Assembly: GCA_038260305.1 (NCBI GenBank)
Contig: JBBSNY010000001.1
Span: 377,029-441,028 of the forward strand
DNA length: 64,000 nt
Origin: CADCVQ01 sp038260305
GTDB lineage: Bacteria > Actinomycetota > Thermoleophilia > Solirubrobacterales > Solirubrobacteraceae
Direction of reading: 5' to 3'
Shown here in pieces: positions 1-8,745 of the stretch. The notes below the pieces were generated by a model. That model worked only from the letters and a program-made list of their open reading frames with translations, did not search any database and had not been told where the DNA came from. The stretch's first letter is position 1; each line of letters opens with the position of its first letter. Made by a program: the position numbers and the translations under genes.

Positions 1-360
1 GGAGGACGCCGTCCGGCTCGCGATCTTCGTCGCGATGGCGGCCCTGCGACGCCGGCGGCCCGTACTTCTTCGGCGCCGAGGGCTGGAAGCTGTCGCCGCA
101 CCACTTCGCCGAGCGCCACGCGCTGATCGTCATCATCGCGCTCGGCGAGTCGATCGTCGCGGTCGGCGTCGGGGCGCAGGAGCGCGTGGACGCCGGAATC
201 GTCGCCGCTGCGGCCGTCGAGATCCCGGCGCTGGCGTCCCTGTGCGTGCTAGCGGCTAGCGCTGGCCCTCACGGCGCTGATCGCGCTCGAAACGCGCAGC
301 TATGGGGAGTCGCGAACGCGCCTGCGCCAGGAGCTGCATTACGACAGCGAGCTGCACTGA
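1..360 (+). pseudogene. Remnant of an LtrA (low temperature requirement A) family membrane protein gene
   Basis: Three pieces of one LtrA-like protein are read in different frames. Frame 2 at the start gives EDAVRLAIFVAMAAL. From about position 58 another frame gives GPYFFGAEGWKLSPHHFAERH followed by ALIVIIALGESIVAVGVG, the family hallmark. From about 262 a third frame gives LTALIALETRSYGESRTRLR and runs to the stop at 358-360. The long transmembrane blocks normally lying between these pieces are missing, so at least two internal deletions plus frame changes have destroyed it. The 5' end lies outside the window. LtrA proteins are multipass membrane proteins of poorly known function. The order of the pieces is seen directly; the family name rests on remembered motifs. 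Confidence 0.75.
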
Positions 361-548
361 TCGCGGCAAGTTGGCGCGTGGCAGCAGTCGTGCTTATTGC
401 TGCAAGAACCGTTCGCGCTGCCAAGCAGGTACTGTTGCGCAGGAACGGTCGGGCCAACAGGGCCCGGCAGCAAAGTAGTGCCAGCGCCCCGTGTCGTTGC
501 CCCAAAGCATCCTCGGAGTGTGCAGCACGCCATCCGAGGAGGGCCAGC

Positions 549-752
549 ATGGCCACCGGAACCGTAAAGTGGTTCAGCGACGACAAGGGGTTTGGCTTCA
601 TCAGCCCCGACGATGGACAGAAGGATCTCTTCGTCCATCACACGGGCATTCTGGGTGAGGGCTACCGCAGCCTCGCCGAGGGAGCCAAGGTCAGCTATGA
701 CGCCGAAGCCGGCGACAAGGGTCCCAAGGCGGTCAACGTCCAGGCCATCTGA
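549..752 (+). CDS. cspA: Cold-shock domain protein (CspA family)
   Basis: A 67-residue protein starting MATGTVKWFSDDKGFGFI, which is the RNP1 region (KGFGFI) of the cold-shock fold. RNP2 is represented by LFVHH. The length matches the single-domain family, which binds single-stranded RNA or DNA and acts as an RNA chaperone in the cytoplasm. A GAGGAGG ribosome-binding site lies about 6-12 nt upstream of the ATG. The 190-nt upstream region contains no gene. It can form small hairpins (for example CGGGCC/GGCCCG near 451-467), compatible with a structured leader, but no defined element is recognised. A strong hairpin follows at 807-834. Confidence 0.95.
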   Translation: MATGTVKWFSDDKGFGFISPDDGQKDLFVHHTGILGEGYRSLAEGAKVSYDAEAGDKGPKAVNVQAI

Positions 753-806
753 TCTGATCGCCGGCCTGGGCTCCTAGGGGGCCCGGATCACGATCTTCGT
801 CGTACC

Positions 807-834
807 GAGGGCGACCGTGCAAGCGGTCGCCCTC
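807..834 (+). terminator. Perfect 11-bp hairpin downstream of the cold-shock gene
   Basis: GAGGGCGACCG pairs exactly with CGGTCGCCCTC around a 6-nt loop (TGCAAG), followed by GTCGTT. It sits between the cold-shock gene and the convergent pseudogene, so it could end transcription from both sides. There is no long U tract, which is common in high-GC genomes. Confidence 0.7.
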
Positions 835-870
835 GTCGTTGCAGGGCGGCCCGCGGCTCGAGTGATCGTG

Positions 871-1784
871 CTAGGGCGCCTTGGCGAGGTAGAAGGAGCG
901 CTTGCTCGAGCGCAGCTTGATCGTCTTCTTCAGCCGGAAGTCGCGGACGTCGACGCGGCCCGTCTTGACGCGCGTGAGCGTGCCGTCGCAACGGTCCTCG
1001 ACGAGCCACCAGGTCCCGCGCACCGTCGCCGACGAGCGTCGGCCGGCCGTGCGGAAGTCGCCGCTGCCGTGGCCCCACAGGCGCCGCACCTTGCGCTTGC
1101 TGCGCTTCTTCTTCGCCTTCGTCTTCGCGGCGGCGGCGGCGGCGAGATCCGGCCGGTCGAGGCTCGCCGAGCGGGCGGCGGTGCGGCTCGCCGCCGGCGA
1201 CGTGCCGTCGCCGAAGCTCCAGTCGTAGCGGGCGACGCTGCCGTCGGGATCGACCGAGGCGTTTGCGTCGAACGTCGACGGCTCCCCGACCGGCCGCGGC
1301 GCGTCACTGAACGACGCGACCGGCGCCTGCGACGGCGCGAGCACGACCGCGGCGTTCTCGACCCCGCCGACCGCACTCGCGTCGTTCGCACGCGAGCTCA
1401 GGGTGCCGGCGGCCGCGATCGTCCACTCGCCGACGTTGCCGTCCTGGCCGAGATAGAGCGAGCGCCCGTCCGGGCTCGCCGCGGCGTCGCGCGTGCTCGC
1501 CTCGACGACGTACGCCGCCGCGGCCGGTGACAGCGCGCCGAGCGCGCCGCTTGCGCCGACCGCGTATTGGTCGATGCGCCCGGGCGTGCCGCTGCTCGTC
1601 GGCGTCCGGGCGTACGCGCCCCCGGCGCGATCGGCACGACGCCCCCACCGTTGAGATCACCGAACACTCCGGTGATCGAGCCGCCGCCGAGCGCGCCGGC
1701 CGCATCGATCGCGAAGTGGGCGATGCCGCTGCCGCCGGTGGCGGCGGTCGCGTAGAGGTGCCGGCCGTCGGGTGAGACGGTCAT
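871..1784 (-). pseudogene. Frameshifted, truncated secreted propeller/PKD-domain protein
   Basis: Read on the minus strand, the upstream part begins MTVSPDGRHLYATAATGGSG, a YVTN/lactonase-type propeller blade. Near 1610-1622 the frame shifts, then continues with propeller-like sequence (SPDGRSLYLGQDGNVGEWTI). A PKD-like domain follows (VGEPSTFDANASVDPDGSVA then YDWSFGDGTS), and it breaks off early. The C-terminal part is basic and ends in a WGHGSGDFRT...GTWWLVEDRCDGTLT motif, which I recall at the ends of cell-surface proteins in this bacterial group. No signal peptide remains upstream. At least one frameshift and loss of the N-terminus and of part of the PKD domain make it non-functional, unless the break is a sequencing error. 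Confidence 0.65.
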
Positions 1785-1917
1785 GCGCCCCGCGTCGCGA
1801 CCCTACGGCTGCAACCCGACGCGATGGTGGGCGTTGCGCACACACCGTCGTGCGTGTCGTACGCCACATTGCGCCGATGCCCCGCCGCCAGAGGCTCGCG
1901 CTGACATCATCCGGCGG

Positions 1918-2513
1918 ATGGCCTACGACGAGTCGGGCCTGCTGTCGCTGCCGGTCGTCGCCGCCCGGCTCGCGCGCGGCCGCGATGTCGTGACGCGGGC
2001 GGACTACCGCGCCGACGCCAGCGCGTGGATCGACTATCCCGGGCCGCCGGGGACGATCCGGACGGTGTCGTTCGTCGACGTCGAGCGCGGCCGCGTCGAC
2101 CCCACGCTGTTCAAGGGCAAGGTCGTCGTTGTCGGCGCGACGGCGCAGTCGCTGAAGGACGTCTTCGCATCCGCGGCTTCACCGCCTACGCCGAGCCGCG
2201 CGCGCCCGAGCGCGTCAACGCGCTGCTGCACGCGCGCGGCGACGAGCCGTTTGCGATCGGCATCGGGCTGAACTCGGGCCCGGTCATGGCCGGCAACGTC
2301 GGCAGCGAGCGCCGGATGGCGTACTCGACGATCGGCGACACGACGAACACCGCGTCGCGGCTGGAGAGCATCACGAAGGGCACGGCTCACACGATCTTCC
2401 TGTCGGACCCCGTCCGGACGACGCTCACGCGCCCGCGCACGGACCTCGTTCACGTCGACGTCATGGAGGTACGCGGCAAGGACGCGCCGGTGACGGTGTG
2501 GTCGATCGGATGA
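1918..2513 (+). pseudogene. Remnant of a CHASE2-class III adenylate/guanylate cyclase gene
   Basis: The first frame encodes the end of a CHASE2 sensor domain (AWIDYPGPPGTIRTVSFVDV, then KGKVVVVGATAQSLKDVF). Around 2165 the reading jumps to another frame at IRGFTAYAE, the start of a class III nucleotide cyclase domain. A further internal gap removes the metal- and substrate-binding centre. The end of the cyclase domain is well kept: IGIGLNSGPVMAGNVGSERR, YSTIGDTTNTASRLES. The transmembrane linker and half of the catalytic domain are absent, so this cannot be active. It is the third gene in the first 2.5 kb eroded by internal deletions. Confidence 0.75.
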
Positions 2514-2527
2514 CGCGCGGGCGCTGC

Positions 2528-3544
2528 TCAGCGCGGCGACGGCGCGAGCTTCGCCAGTTGGCGCTCCTCGCTGATCGTCACGACGTCCCACACGAACCCC
2601 AGCCGCTGCAACGTCGCGATGACGATCGCGCTCGGGTCCAGTGCGCGCTCATACCAGCGCATCCCGTGCGCTGCGGAGGTGGGGAAGGCATGGTGGTTGT
2701 TGTGCCAGGCCTCGCCGAAGGACAGCGGTGCGAGCCACAGCAGGTTGCGCGAGTGGTCGCCGGTGTCGAAGCGCCGGCGCCCGAAGAAGTGACACAGCGA
2801 GTTGATCGAGTAGGTGACGTGATGCAGCAGGACGATCCGCACCGCGCCGCCCCAGAGCAGACCGGTGAGCGCCGAGGACAGCGTGCCGCCGAGCGCGTAG
2901 CCGAGCCCGAACGGCAGCGCGAGGCCGAGCCCGATCCACCACAGCGTCGTGCGGTCGACGAAGCTGATCGTTGCGTCGTTGACGAGGTCGGGGGCGTAGC
3001 GGCGCTTGTTCGCGCGCTGCGTGTGCTGAAACAGCCAGCCGACATGGGCGTGGGCGAGCCCGCGCAGCGCGCCGCGCAGGCCGCCGCCATGGTCGACATG
3101 CGGGCTGTGGGGATCGCCCGGCTGGTCGGAGAAGGCGTGGTGCTTGCGGTGATCGGCGACCCAGGCGGTGATCGGGCCCTCGATCGCCATCGTCCCCATG
3201 ACCGCGAGCGTCGCGCGCAGCGCCTTGCTCGTCGCGAATGCGCGGTGCGTGAAGTGGCGGTGAAAGCCGACGGTGATGCCGAGGCCGGTGACGACGTACA
3301 TGAGCGCGAAGACCGCGAAGTCGTGCCAGTGCAGGAACTCGGCCCACGCCTGCCACACGACGATTCCCAGCGCGAGCACCGGCACCACCGTGACGATGCC
3401 CGTCGCGATCCGGTCGGCCGTCTCGTTGCTGCACGGCTCGATGTCCTGCGCGGTTGGGGAGCGGGCGCTCGCTCCGATCGTGTCTGCACCGGTCACGTCG
3501 TCGGCCGACGGCCCGGCGTCCTGCACGCCCAGGGCGCTCTGCAT
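2528..3544 (-). CDS. Acyl-CoA / fatty acid delta-9 desaturase
   Basis: A 338-residue membrane di-iron desaturase. The histidine boxes are present in order: HRHFTH, HRKHH and HNNHH, with hydrophobic pairs between them, as in stearoyl-CoA desaturase-like enzymes that introduce a cis double bond using O2 and an electron donor. The first 45 residues are polar and variable. The gene starts only 2 nt after the stop of the small coiled-coil gene, which lies just downstream of an ECF sigma factor gene. The three therefore look like one minus-strand operon, and control of membrane fluidity by the sigma factor is a reasonable inference. Confidence 0.92.
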   Translation of the reverse strand: MQSALGVQDAGPSADDVTGADTIGASARSPTAQDIEPCSNETADRIATGIVTVVPVLALGIVVWQAWAEFLHWHDFAVFALMYVVTGLGITVGFHRHFTHRAFATSKALRATLAVMGTMAIEGPITAWVADHRKHHAFSDQPGDPHSPHVDHGGGLRGALRGLAHAHVGWLFQHTQRANKRRYAPDLVNDATISFVDRTTLWWIGLGLALPFGLGYALGGTLSSALTGLLWGGAVRIVLLHHVTYSINSLCHFFGRRRFDTGDHSRNLLWLAPLSFGEAWHNNHHAFPTSAAHGMRWYERALDPSAIVIATLQRLGFVWDVVTISEERQLAKLAPSPR

Positions 3545-3546
3545 CG

Positions 3547-3735
3547 CTACGCGCCGAAGCTCGCGCCGGTGCGGCCCTTGAGCTCGGCGAGTTCGAGCGC
3601 GAGCGCGTCGACGACCTCGTTGAGGTCTCCGATCGCGCTGTAGTCGCCGTCGCGCAACAGCTGGGTCGCCGCGCGTGCCTCCGACAGGCCCTCTTCGAGG
3701 CGGTCGAGCGCGGATTCGATGCTGGTGACATCCAT
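3547..3735 (-). CDS. Small coiled-coil protein of unknown function
   Basis: A 62-residue acidic protein starting MDVTSIESALDRLEEGLSEA. The heptad-like spacing of leucines and charged residues predicts one or two amphipathic helices, and there is no membrane segment. I do not recognise the family; the fold could resemble small helical subunits such as the exonuclease VII small subunit, but no signature supports that. It lies between an ECF sigma factor gene (43 nt upstream) and a desaturase gene (2 nt downstream), which suggests co-transcription. A partner or anti-sigma-like role is possible but unsupported. Confidence 0.65.
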   Translation of the reverse strand: MDVTSIESALDRLEEGLSEARAATQLLRDGDYSAIGDLNEVVDALALELAELKGRTGASFGA

Positions 3736-3778
3736 GCCGCGCAGGCTACCTTGACGGCGGCCAGAGCGGGATCGAGGC

Positions 3779-4339
3779 TCACGCCGCGAGGGCGGTCTCG
3801 AGGTTGGAGCGTGCCCGCACGATGAGCGACTTCGTCGCCGGCACGGTCGTCTGCAGCGCACGAGCGGTCTCGGCGTGCGTGCGGCCGTCGAACTCGCGCA
3901 TGACGAGGGCGATCCGCTGGCGCTCGGGGAGGCGGCCGATCTCGGACACGATCTGACGCATCTCGTCGGCCTCGGCGAAGCGGACGGCGGGGTCACACTC
4001 CGACGAGGACACGGCGCGCATCCCGACCTCGTCGTCATAGAGGTCCGAGCGCTGCGGCGCGCGCAGCTCGTCGAGGGCGCGGTTGCGGACGATCATGTAC
4101 AGCCACGGCCGTAGTGCCATCGGCCGGTCCGTCGCCCGCAGGCCGCGGTAGGCGCGGATGAACGCGTCCTGCACGACATCGTCGCCGTCGTGGCCGGACG
4201 TGTGCAGCATGCGCCGTGCGAACGCGAGCAGCGCCGAGCGGTAGCGGTCGTGGATCTCGGAGAAGGCGCGGTCGTCGCCGCTGCGAAAATGGACGACGAG
4301 CTGGTCATCGGTGAGGCGTGAGGGGGGCGGGGCAATCAT
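3779..4339 (-). CDS. ECF-type RNA polymerase sigma factor
   Basis: A 186-residue sigma-70 family protein. Region 2 is clear: DRAFSEIHDRYRSALLAFAR, then DVVQDAFIRAYRGL and RPWLYMIVRNRALDELR. Region 4 has LPERQRIALVMREFDGRTHA and a helix-turn-helix ending PATKSLIVRARSNL. The length fits group 4 sigma factors. An AAGGAG ribosome-binding site lies 7 nt upstream of the ATG at 4339. No zinc-finger anti-sigma gene is adjacent; the next genes are a small coiled-coil protein and a desaturase. It is transcribed divergently from the FHA-HTH regulator. Confidence 0.92.
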   Translation of the reverse strand: MIAPPPSRLTDDQLVVHFRSGDDRAFSEIHDRYRSALLAFARRMLHTSGHDGDDVVQDAFIRAYRGLRATDRPMALRPWLYMIVRNRALDELRAPQRSDLYDDEVGMRAVSSSECDPAVRFAEADEMRQIVSEIGRLPERQRIALVMREFDGRTHAETARALQTTVPATKSLIVRARSNLETALAA

Positions 4340-4498
4340 GCGGGGCTCCTTGCCGGGTGGATCTATGACTGCACAATCCCGGCTGGCGGCCTCGATGCCC
4401 TCGACCCCTGGGTCACACCTCTCCCACTCAGGTGGGGCGTTGGTCCACCTAGGGTGGGTGTGGTGGGTCGGCCGCCCGATGTGGCAAGCTCAGAGCCG

Positions 4499-5188
4499 AT
4501 GCAGAAGGCCGATATCTCACCGCTGTCAGCCCACGCCGCGACGCCCGCCGAGCTGCGCGAGCGCATCGAGGCCGAGCGTGAGGGCACGCCGTTCCTCGTC
4601 CTGCGCGACGGCGACGGCGACCAGCGCCTGTTCGTGCTCGGCGCCGAGCTGCAGCGCGTCGCGATCGGCCGCAGTGCCGGCAACGACGTCGCGCTTGCAT
4701 GGGACACCGAGGTCTCGCGCCTGCATGTCGAGCTTGAGCGCCTCGGCGAGGAGTGGACGGCGTCCGACGACGGGCTGTCTCGCAACGGCTCCTTCGTCAA
4801 CGCGCAGCGCATCTCGGGGCGCCACCGGCTGCGCGACGGCGACGTCCTGCGCATCGGCCGCACCCAGATCGCCTACCGCGTGCCCGAGCCGTCGGATTCC
4901 AATCCGACGGTCGCGGCGGGCAGCCGCGCCGAGCTGCCGTCGCTGAGCGCCACGCAGCGCTCGGTGCTCGTCGCGCTGTGCCGGCCCTACAAGGACACCG
5001 AGCTCGCGACGCCGGCCACGAACCAGCAGATCGCCGGCGAGCTGTTCTTGTCGGTCGACGCCGTCAAGGCGCACCTGCGCACGCTGTTCGGCTACTTCGG
5101 CGTCGAGCACCTTCCGCAGAACCAGAAGCGCTCGTATCTCGCGATGCGCGCGCTGCAGGACGGCGTCGTCTCCCGGCGCGACCTGTAA
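4499..5188 (+). CDS. FHA domain protein with C-terminal helix-turn-helix
   Basis: A 229-residue cytoplasmic protein. Residues about 45-125 form a forkhead-associated domain (VAIGRSAGNDVALAWD, SRLHVEL, LSRNGSFVNAQRIS), which binds phosphothreonine. The C-terminal part (LSATQRSVLVALCRPY, then NQQIAGELFLSVDAVKAHLR) is a LuxR-like winged helix. Such proteins can couple Ser/Thr kinase signalling to transcription, and a Hanks-type kinase gene lies convergently 19 nt downstream. The ATG at 4499 was chosen because the FHA region follows directly; an in-frame GTG at 4454 would add 15 residues. Confidence 0.85.
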   Translation: MQKADISPLSAHAATPAELRERIEAEREGTPFLVLRDGDGDQRLFVLGAELQRVAIGRSAGNDVALAWDTEVSRLHVELERLGEEWTASDDGLSRNGSFVNAQRISGRHRLRDGDVLRIGRTQIAYRVPEPSDSNPTVAAGSRAELPSLSATQRSVLVALCRPYKDTELATPATNQQIAGELFLSVDAVKAHLRTLFGYFGVEHLPQNQKRSYLAMRALQDGVVSRRDL

Positions 5189-5206
5189 AGCCCGCGCTCC
5201 CCGCGC

Positions 5207-7264
5207 TCAGCGGTAGAAGCGCACGCGCTGAACGGCGCCGCCGCCCTGGTCGATGAGCGTCAGCCAGACGGAGCTGCCCTCGGACACGTCGAGTGCGAAC
5301 GGCTCGACACCGGTCGGGATGCGCTCGCGGATCTCCAGCGGCTGCGGGCGGATCCGAAAGAGCGTGTTCGCGGCGCGCGCGGTCACCCACACCGAGCCAC
5401 CGCCGACCGTGACGCGGGCGGGCGCGACGCCGAGCGCGACCCGTCGCACGTTGAACGAGGTTGGGTTGACGCGCCGCAGTGACTTGCCGTCGCGGTCGGC
5501 GACCCAGACGGCGCCCTCGCCGACGGCGATGCCGTCGAGACCGTCGCCCACTTTGATCGTGCGCACGTTGTGCACGTTGCCCGGATTGACGCGGATGACG
5601 TTGCCGCCGTGGCTCGTCGTGATCCACACGGCGCCCTCGCCGACCGCGATGTCGCCGACGCCACCCGGGATCGGGATCGCCTCCTGCCCGCCCCCGTTGC
5701 GGTCGACGCGTACGAGCGACTCGCCGCTGCCGTCGCGGTGGCCGGCCTTGCGCACGCCGACCCACACGGCCCCCTCGCCCACGGCGACGATGTTCGGCAG
5801 CCCCGGGTAGGCGATCTGGATCGCGGAGCCGACCCGCCGGCCGGTGCTCGGATTCAGGCGCAGCAGCGAGTGCGCCCCCTTGGCGGCCTTGACGGCCCAG
5901 ATCGAGCCGAAGCCGGCGGCGATGCCGGTGCCGCCGTCTCCGATGTCGACCTGGCGCTTCGTCTCCCCGGTCTGCGCGTCGAGTACGAGGACCTTGCCGT
6001 CGCTGTTGCTGAGCACCCAGACCCGATGCTTGCTGACGGTGATGCCGTTCGGGCGCGTGACGTTCGTGATCGGCGCGCCGACCTCGGTCGGATGCGTGCG
6101 AGTCGTCGTCGTCGCCGTGTTCGTATTGCCCGTGCTCGTGGCATCGTCTCCGCCACCGGCGAGAAGGATCGTCGCGACGACGGCGACGACGAGCAGCGCG
6201 GCGGCCGCGAGCACGCCGCGTGTGCGAACGCGCGCGGCGAACCCACGGGGACCGCCGCCACCTGCGGTCAGCGCGGTCGCGCCGCCTGTGCCCGGCGAGT
6301 CGCCAGGCGAGCGGGTGGGGTCGGGCGGCGAGACGTGCGTCTCGCCTTCGTGCGGCACCGTCCCGACGCGAGCGGTCGCTTCGGTCTGGGGCGTCCCATC
6401 GGGGGCCGCCTCCCCGCGGCCGACGTTGCGCTCCGGGCCGATCGACCCGCTGCGACCGGCGGCGGCGAGGGCGGCGCGGCCGAGGTCGCCGGCCGACGGG
6501 AAGCGGTCGTCGGGGTCCTTCGACAGCGCCCGCTCGACGACGGCGGCGAACTCAGCCGGCACGCGGTCGACGGGCGGCGCGGCGTTCAGATGGGCCCACA
6601 GCGTCGCCTCGTCGGAATCGCGCAGGTACGGCGCGCCACCGGTCAGCGCGTGCACGAGCACGCAGCCGAGGGCGTAGACGTCGGTGCGGGCATCGACGCG
6701 CTCCCCGCGGATCTGCTCGGGGGCGACGAAGCCGAGCGTGCCGACCCAGCCGCCCGAGCGGCTGACGCCGCCGGTCGAGGCCTCGCGCTTCGTGAGCCCG
6801 AAGTCCGTCAGGTAGGCGTGCTCGTCCTCGCCGAGCAGGACGTTGGCGGGCTTGACGTCGCGGTGCACGAGCCCGTGCGCGTGCGCGGCATCGAGCGCGC
6901 CGCCGATCTGGGCGATGATGTTCGCCGCTCGTTCGGGCTCGAGCAGCCCCTCGGCCCGCACGAGCGCGCGCAGATCGGGCCCGTCGACGAAGCGCATGAC
7001 GATGAACAGCACGCCCTCGCGCTCGCCCGAGTAGTAGAGCGGGATGACGTGCGGGTGCTCGATCGCCGCCGCCGACTTCGACTCGGCGACGAAGCGCGCG
7101 CGGAAATCCGGGTCGTCGGCGAGCGCCGGCGTGATGACCTTCAGGGCGACGACGCGGTCGAGGTCGAGGTCGATCGCGCGGTACACGACGCCCATCCCGC
7201 CACGCCCGGCCAGGCCGACGATGCGGTGATTGACGAAGATGTCGCCTGGCGCCAACTCCGGCAT
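5207..7264 (-). CDS. Transmembrane serine/threonine protein kinase with propeller sensor domain
   Basis: A 685-residue PknB-type kinase. The N-terminal domain (about residues 8-265) has the glycine loop GRGGMGVVY, the lysine in VVALKVI, catalytic HRDVKPANVLL, DFGLTK, and the activation segment ending GFVAPEQI. A Pro/Gly/Thr-rich linker follows, then one membrane helix (about 350-371, LLVVAVVATILLAGGG). The extracellular part is built of repeated blades such as GEGAVWVGVR and GEGAVWITTSHGGN, a Vgb/NHL-like propeller that probably senses a ligand. A GTG at 7312 would add 16 residues; the ATG at 7264 puts the kinase domain closest to the start. One copy of the dispersed repeat lies in the linker. 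Confidence 0.9.
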   Translation of the reverse strand: MPELAPGDIFVNHRIVGLAGRGGMGVVYRAIDLDLDRVVALKVITPALADDPDFRARFVAESKSAAAIEHPHVIPLYYSGEREGVLFIVMRFVDGPDLRALVRAEGLLEPERAANIIAQIGGALDAAHAHGLVHRDVKPANVLLGEDEHAYLTDFGLTKREASTGGVSRSGGWVGTLGFVAPEQIRGERVDARTDVYALGCVLVHALTGGAPYLRDSDEATLWAHLNAAPPVDRVPAEFAAVVERALSKDPDDRFPSAGDLGRAALAAAGRSGSIGPERNVGRGEAAPDGTPQTEATARVGTVPHEGETHVSPPDPTRSPGDSPGTGGATALTAGGGGPRGFAARVRTRGVLAAAALLVVAVVATILLAGGGDDATSTGNTNTATTTTRTHPTEVGAPITNVTRPNGITVSKHRVWVLSNSDGKVLVLDAQTGETKRQVDIGDGGTGIAAGFGSIWAVKAAKGAHSLLRLNPSTGRRVGSAIQIAYPGLPNIVAVGEGAVWVGVRKAGHRDGSGESLVRVDRNGGGQEAIPIPGGVGDIAVGEGAVWITTSHGGNVIRVNPGNVHNVRTIKVGDGLDGIAVGEGAVWVADRDGKSLRRVNPTSFNVRRVALGVAPARVTVGGGSVWVTARAANTLFRIRPQPLEIRERIPTGVEPFALDVSEGSSVWLTLIDQGGGAVQRVRFYR
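6285..6317 (+). repeat. Dispersed 33-bp repeat, copy 1 (inside the kinase gene)
   Basis: This copy carries the pattern CCTGTGCCC...GCGAGTCGCCAGGCGAGCGG, close to the copies at 12399-12431 and 20514-20585. It lies in the sequence encoding the Pro-rich linker of the kinase, on the strand opposite to the gene, so the protein tolerates it as low-complexity linker. Confidence 0.6.
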
Positions 7265-7323
7265 TCGCCAGACGCTACCCGGATTGCGCGCAACATCCGG
7301 CTCATGCATCACGTTGTGTGACC

Positions 7324-8670
7324 ATGCCCACCGTTTCTCGCCCCAAGCTGACCCTCGTCGCGCTCGCAGCGGCCACCACCCTGCTCCCCGCCGCCGGCGC
7401 TTCGGCGGCGAGCACGTGGACCAAGCCGCAGAGCTTCTCGGTCGGCAAGAACTACGAGCCTGCGCCGCGCGCGGCGATCGCAGCCGACGGCTCGAGCGCC
7501 CTCGCCTTCCAGTCGAAATCGGGCAAGCTCATGCTCTCGACGGGCCGCGCCGATGGCCGCTTCACCGCCCCGCGCGCGATCGATCAGAAGGGCGTCCGCG
7601 ACTGGTCGGTCGCCGCACGCCCCGGCGGCGGCTTCATCGTCGTGTGGGAGGACACCGACGGAATCCGCGTCGCTGTCCGCAGCCGCAGCGCCGGCAAGAC
7701 CGTCGTCCGGCGCGCTGTGACGAGTAACGGCCAGGACATCAATGGCGTCCAGGTCGCGGCCGACCCGCTCGGCGGCTATGTCGTCGCGGAGCGGCAGTTT
7801 CGCCGGGGCGGTGGCAACCACTACTACGTGCGCGCGTTCTCGCTCAGCGATTCCGGCCGGCTCGCCGGCGCGGTCCAGGACCTCGGGACGGGTCAGTTCG
7901 GCATCGACGCGCGTCCGACGCAGGCGCTCGCGGTCGACGCGCGAGGCCGCGCGGTGTTCGCCTACCGCCAGGAGGTCCAGGCGAAGGGCTCGTTCGCGCT
8001 GCCGATCCTTGTCACGACGCGCCCGCACGGCGGCGCGTTCGCGGCGCCCGTGCAGCTCGGCGGCGACGGCGACGGCGACGACGTCGCCGATCCGCGCGTC
8101 GCGGTCGGCAGCGGCGGGCGCGCGCTGATCGCCGCCACCCAGGTCCTGAGCCACGGCGACGCCGGCGACTTCGGCAACCCGATCGTGTCGCGCGTCGGGC
8201 GGGCGGGCGCGCTCGGCACCCCGTTCGGGCCGTCGCTCGCCAACCCCAACCGGGCGTTCGCGCCGAGCGCCGCGCTGACAAGCCGGGGTCGCGCGGTCCT
8301 CGTCTACCAGCAGAAGCCCAAGCCGCAGCCGTTCGAGACGCGCGCACCGGTGTTCGCCGTCGCGATCGCCGCGGATGACACGGTCGGCGCGGTCCAGACG
8401 CTGACGAGCGGTGCCGCCAAGGAGCCGGTCGTCGTGGGCCTCGACGGTGGTCGCGCGCTCGCGATGTGGTCGGGCGCGCGCGGCATCGGCGCTTCGATCG
8501 CGGATCCCGGCGGCACGTTCAAGAAGACGGCCGAGCCGAAGGGCCCGCCGCCACCGCCGTTTCACACGAACTCGACCAACCGCGACCTGCGCAGTGCCGG
8601 GCGTTACGCGATCTTCACCTGGGCGCGCGACGCGGACGGCCGCGTTCGCGTGAGCGTGCGCCGCTTCTGA
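7324..8670 (+). CDS. Secreted protein of unknown function, probably beta-propeller-like
   Basis: A 448-residue protein with a signal peptide (MPTVSRPKLTLVALAAATTL followed by LPAAGASA, cleaved around residue 28). The mature part has repeated patterns such as PRAAIAADGSSALAFQ, GGGFIVVWEDTDGIRVAVRS and AVDARGRAVFAYRQ, spaced like blades of a beta-propeller. The C-terminus is Pro-rich and then ends FTWARDADGRVRVSVRRF. No catalytic motif is seen. Many such paralogues occur in soil actinobacteria; the function is unknown. A GTG 6 nt upstream (7318) is an alternative start. Confidence 0.8.
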   Translation: MPTVSRPKLTLVALAAATTLLPAAGASAASTWTKPQSFSVGKNYEPAPRAAIAADGSSALAFQSKSGKLMLSTGRADGRFTAPRAIDQKGVRDWSVAARPGGGFIVVWEDTDGIRVAVRSRSAGKTVVRRAVTSNGQDINGVQVAADPLGGYVVAERQFRRGGGNHYYVRAFSLSDSGRLAGAVQDLGTGQFGIDARPTQALAVDARGRAVFAYRQEVQAKGSFALPILVTTRPHGGAFAAPVQLGGDGDGDDVADPRVAVGSGGRALIAATQVLSHGDAGDFGNPIVSRVGRAGALGTPFGPSLANPNRAFAPSAALTSRGRAVLVYQQKPKPQPFETRAPVFAVAIAADDTVGAVQTLTSGAAKEPVVVGLDGGRALAMWSGARGIGASIADPGGTFKKTAEPKGPPPPPFHTNSTNRDLRSAGRYAIFTWARDADGRVRVSVRRF

Positions 8671-8745
8671 GACGGGACGCGGCTGAACCTGGCGCGTGGC
8701 TGCCCTCGTGCCCATCCCGACCGCGCTGGTAGGATTAGCGGCCGC

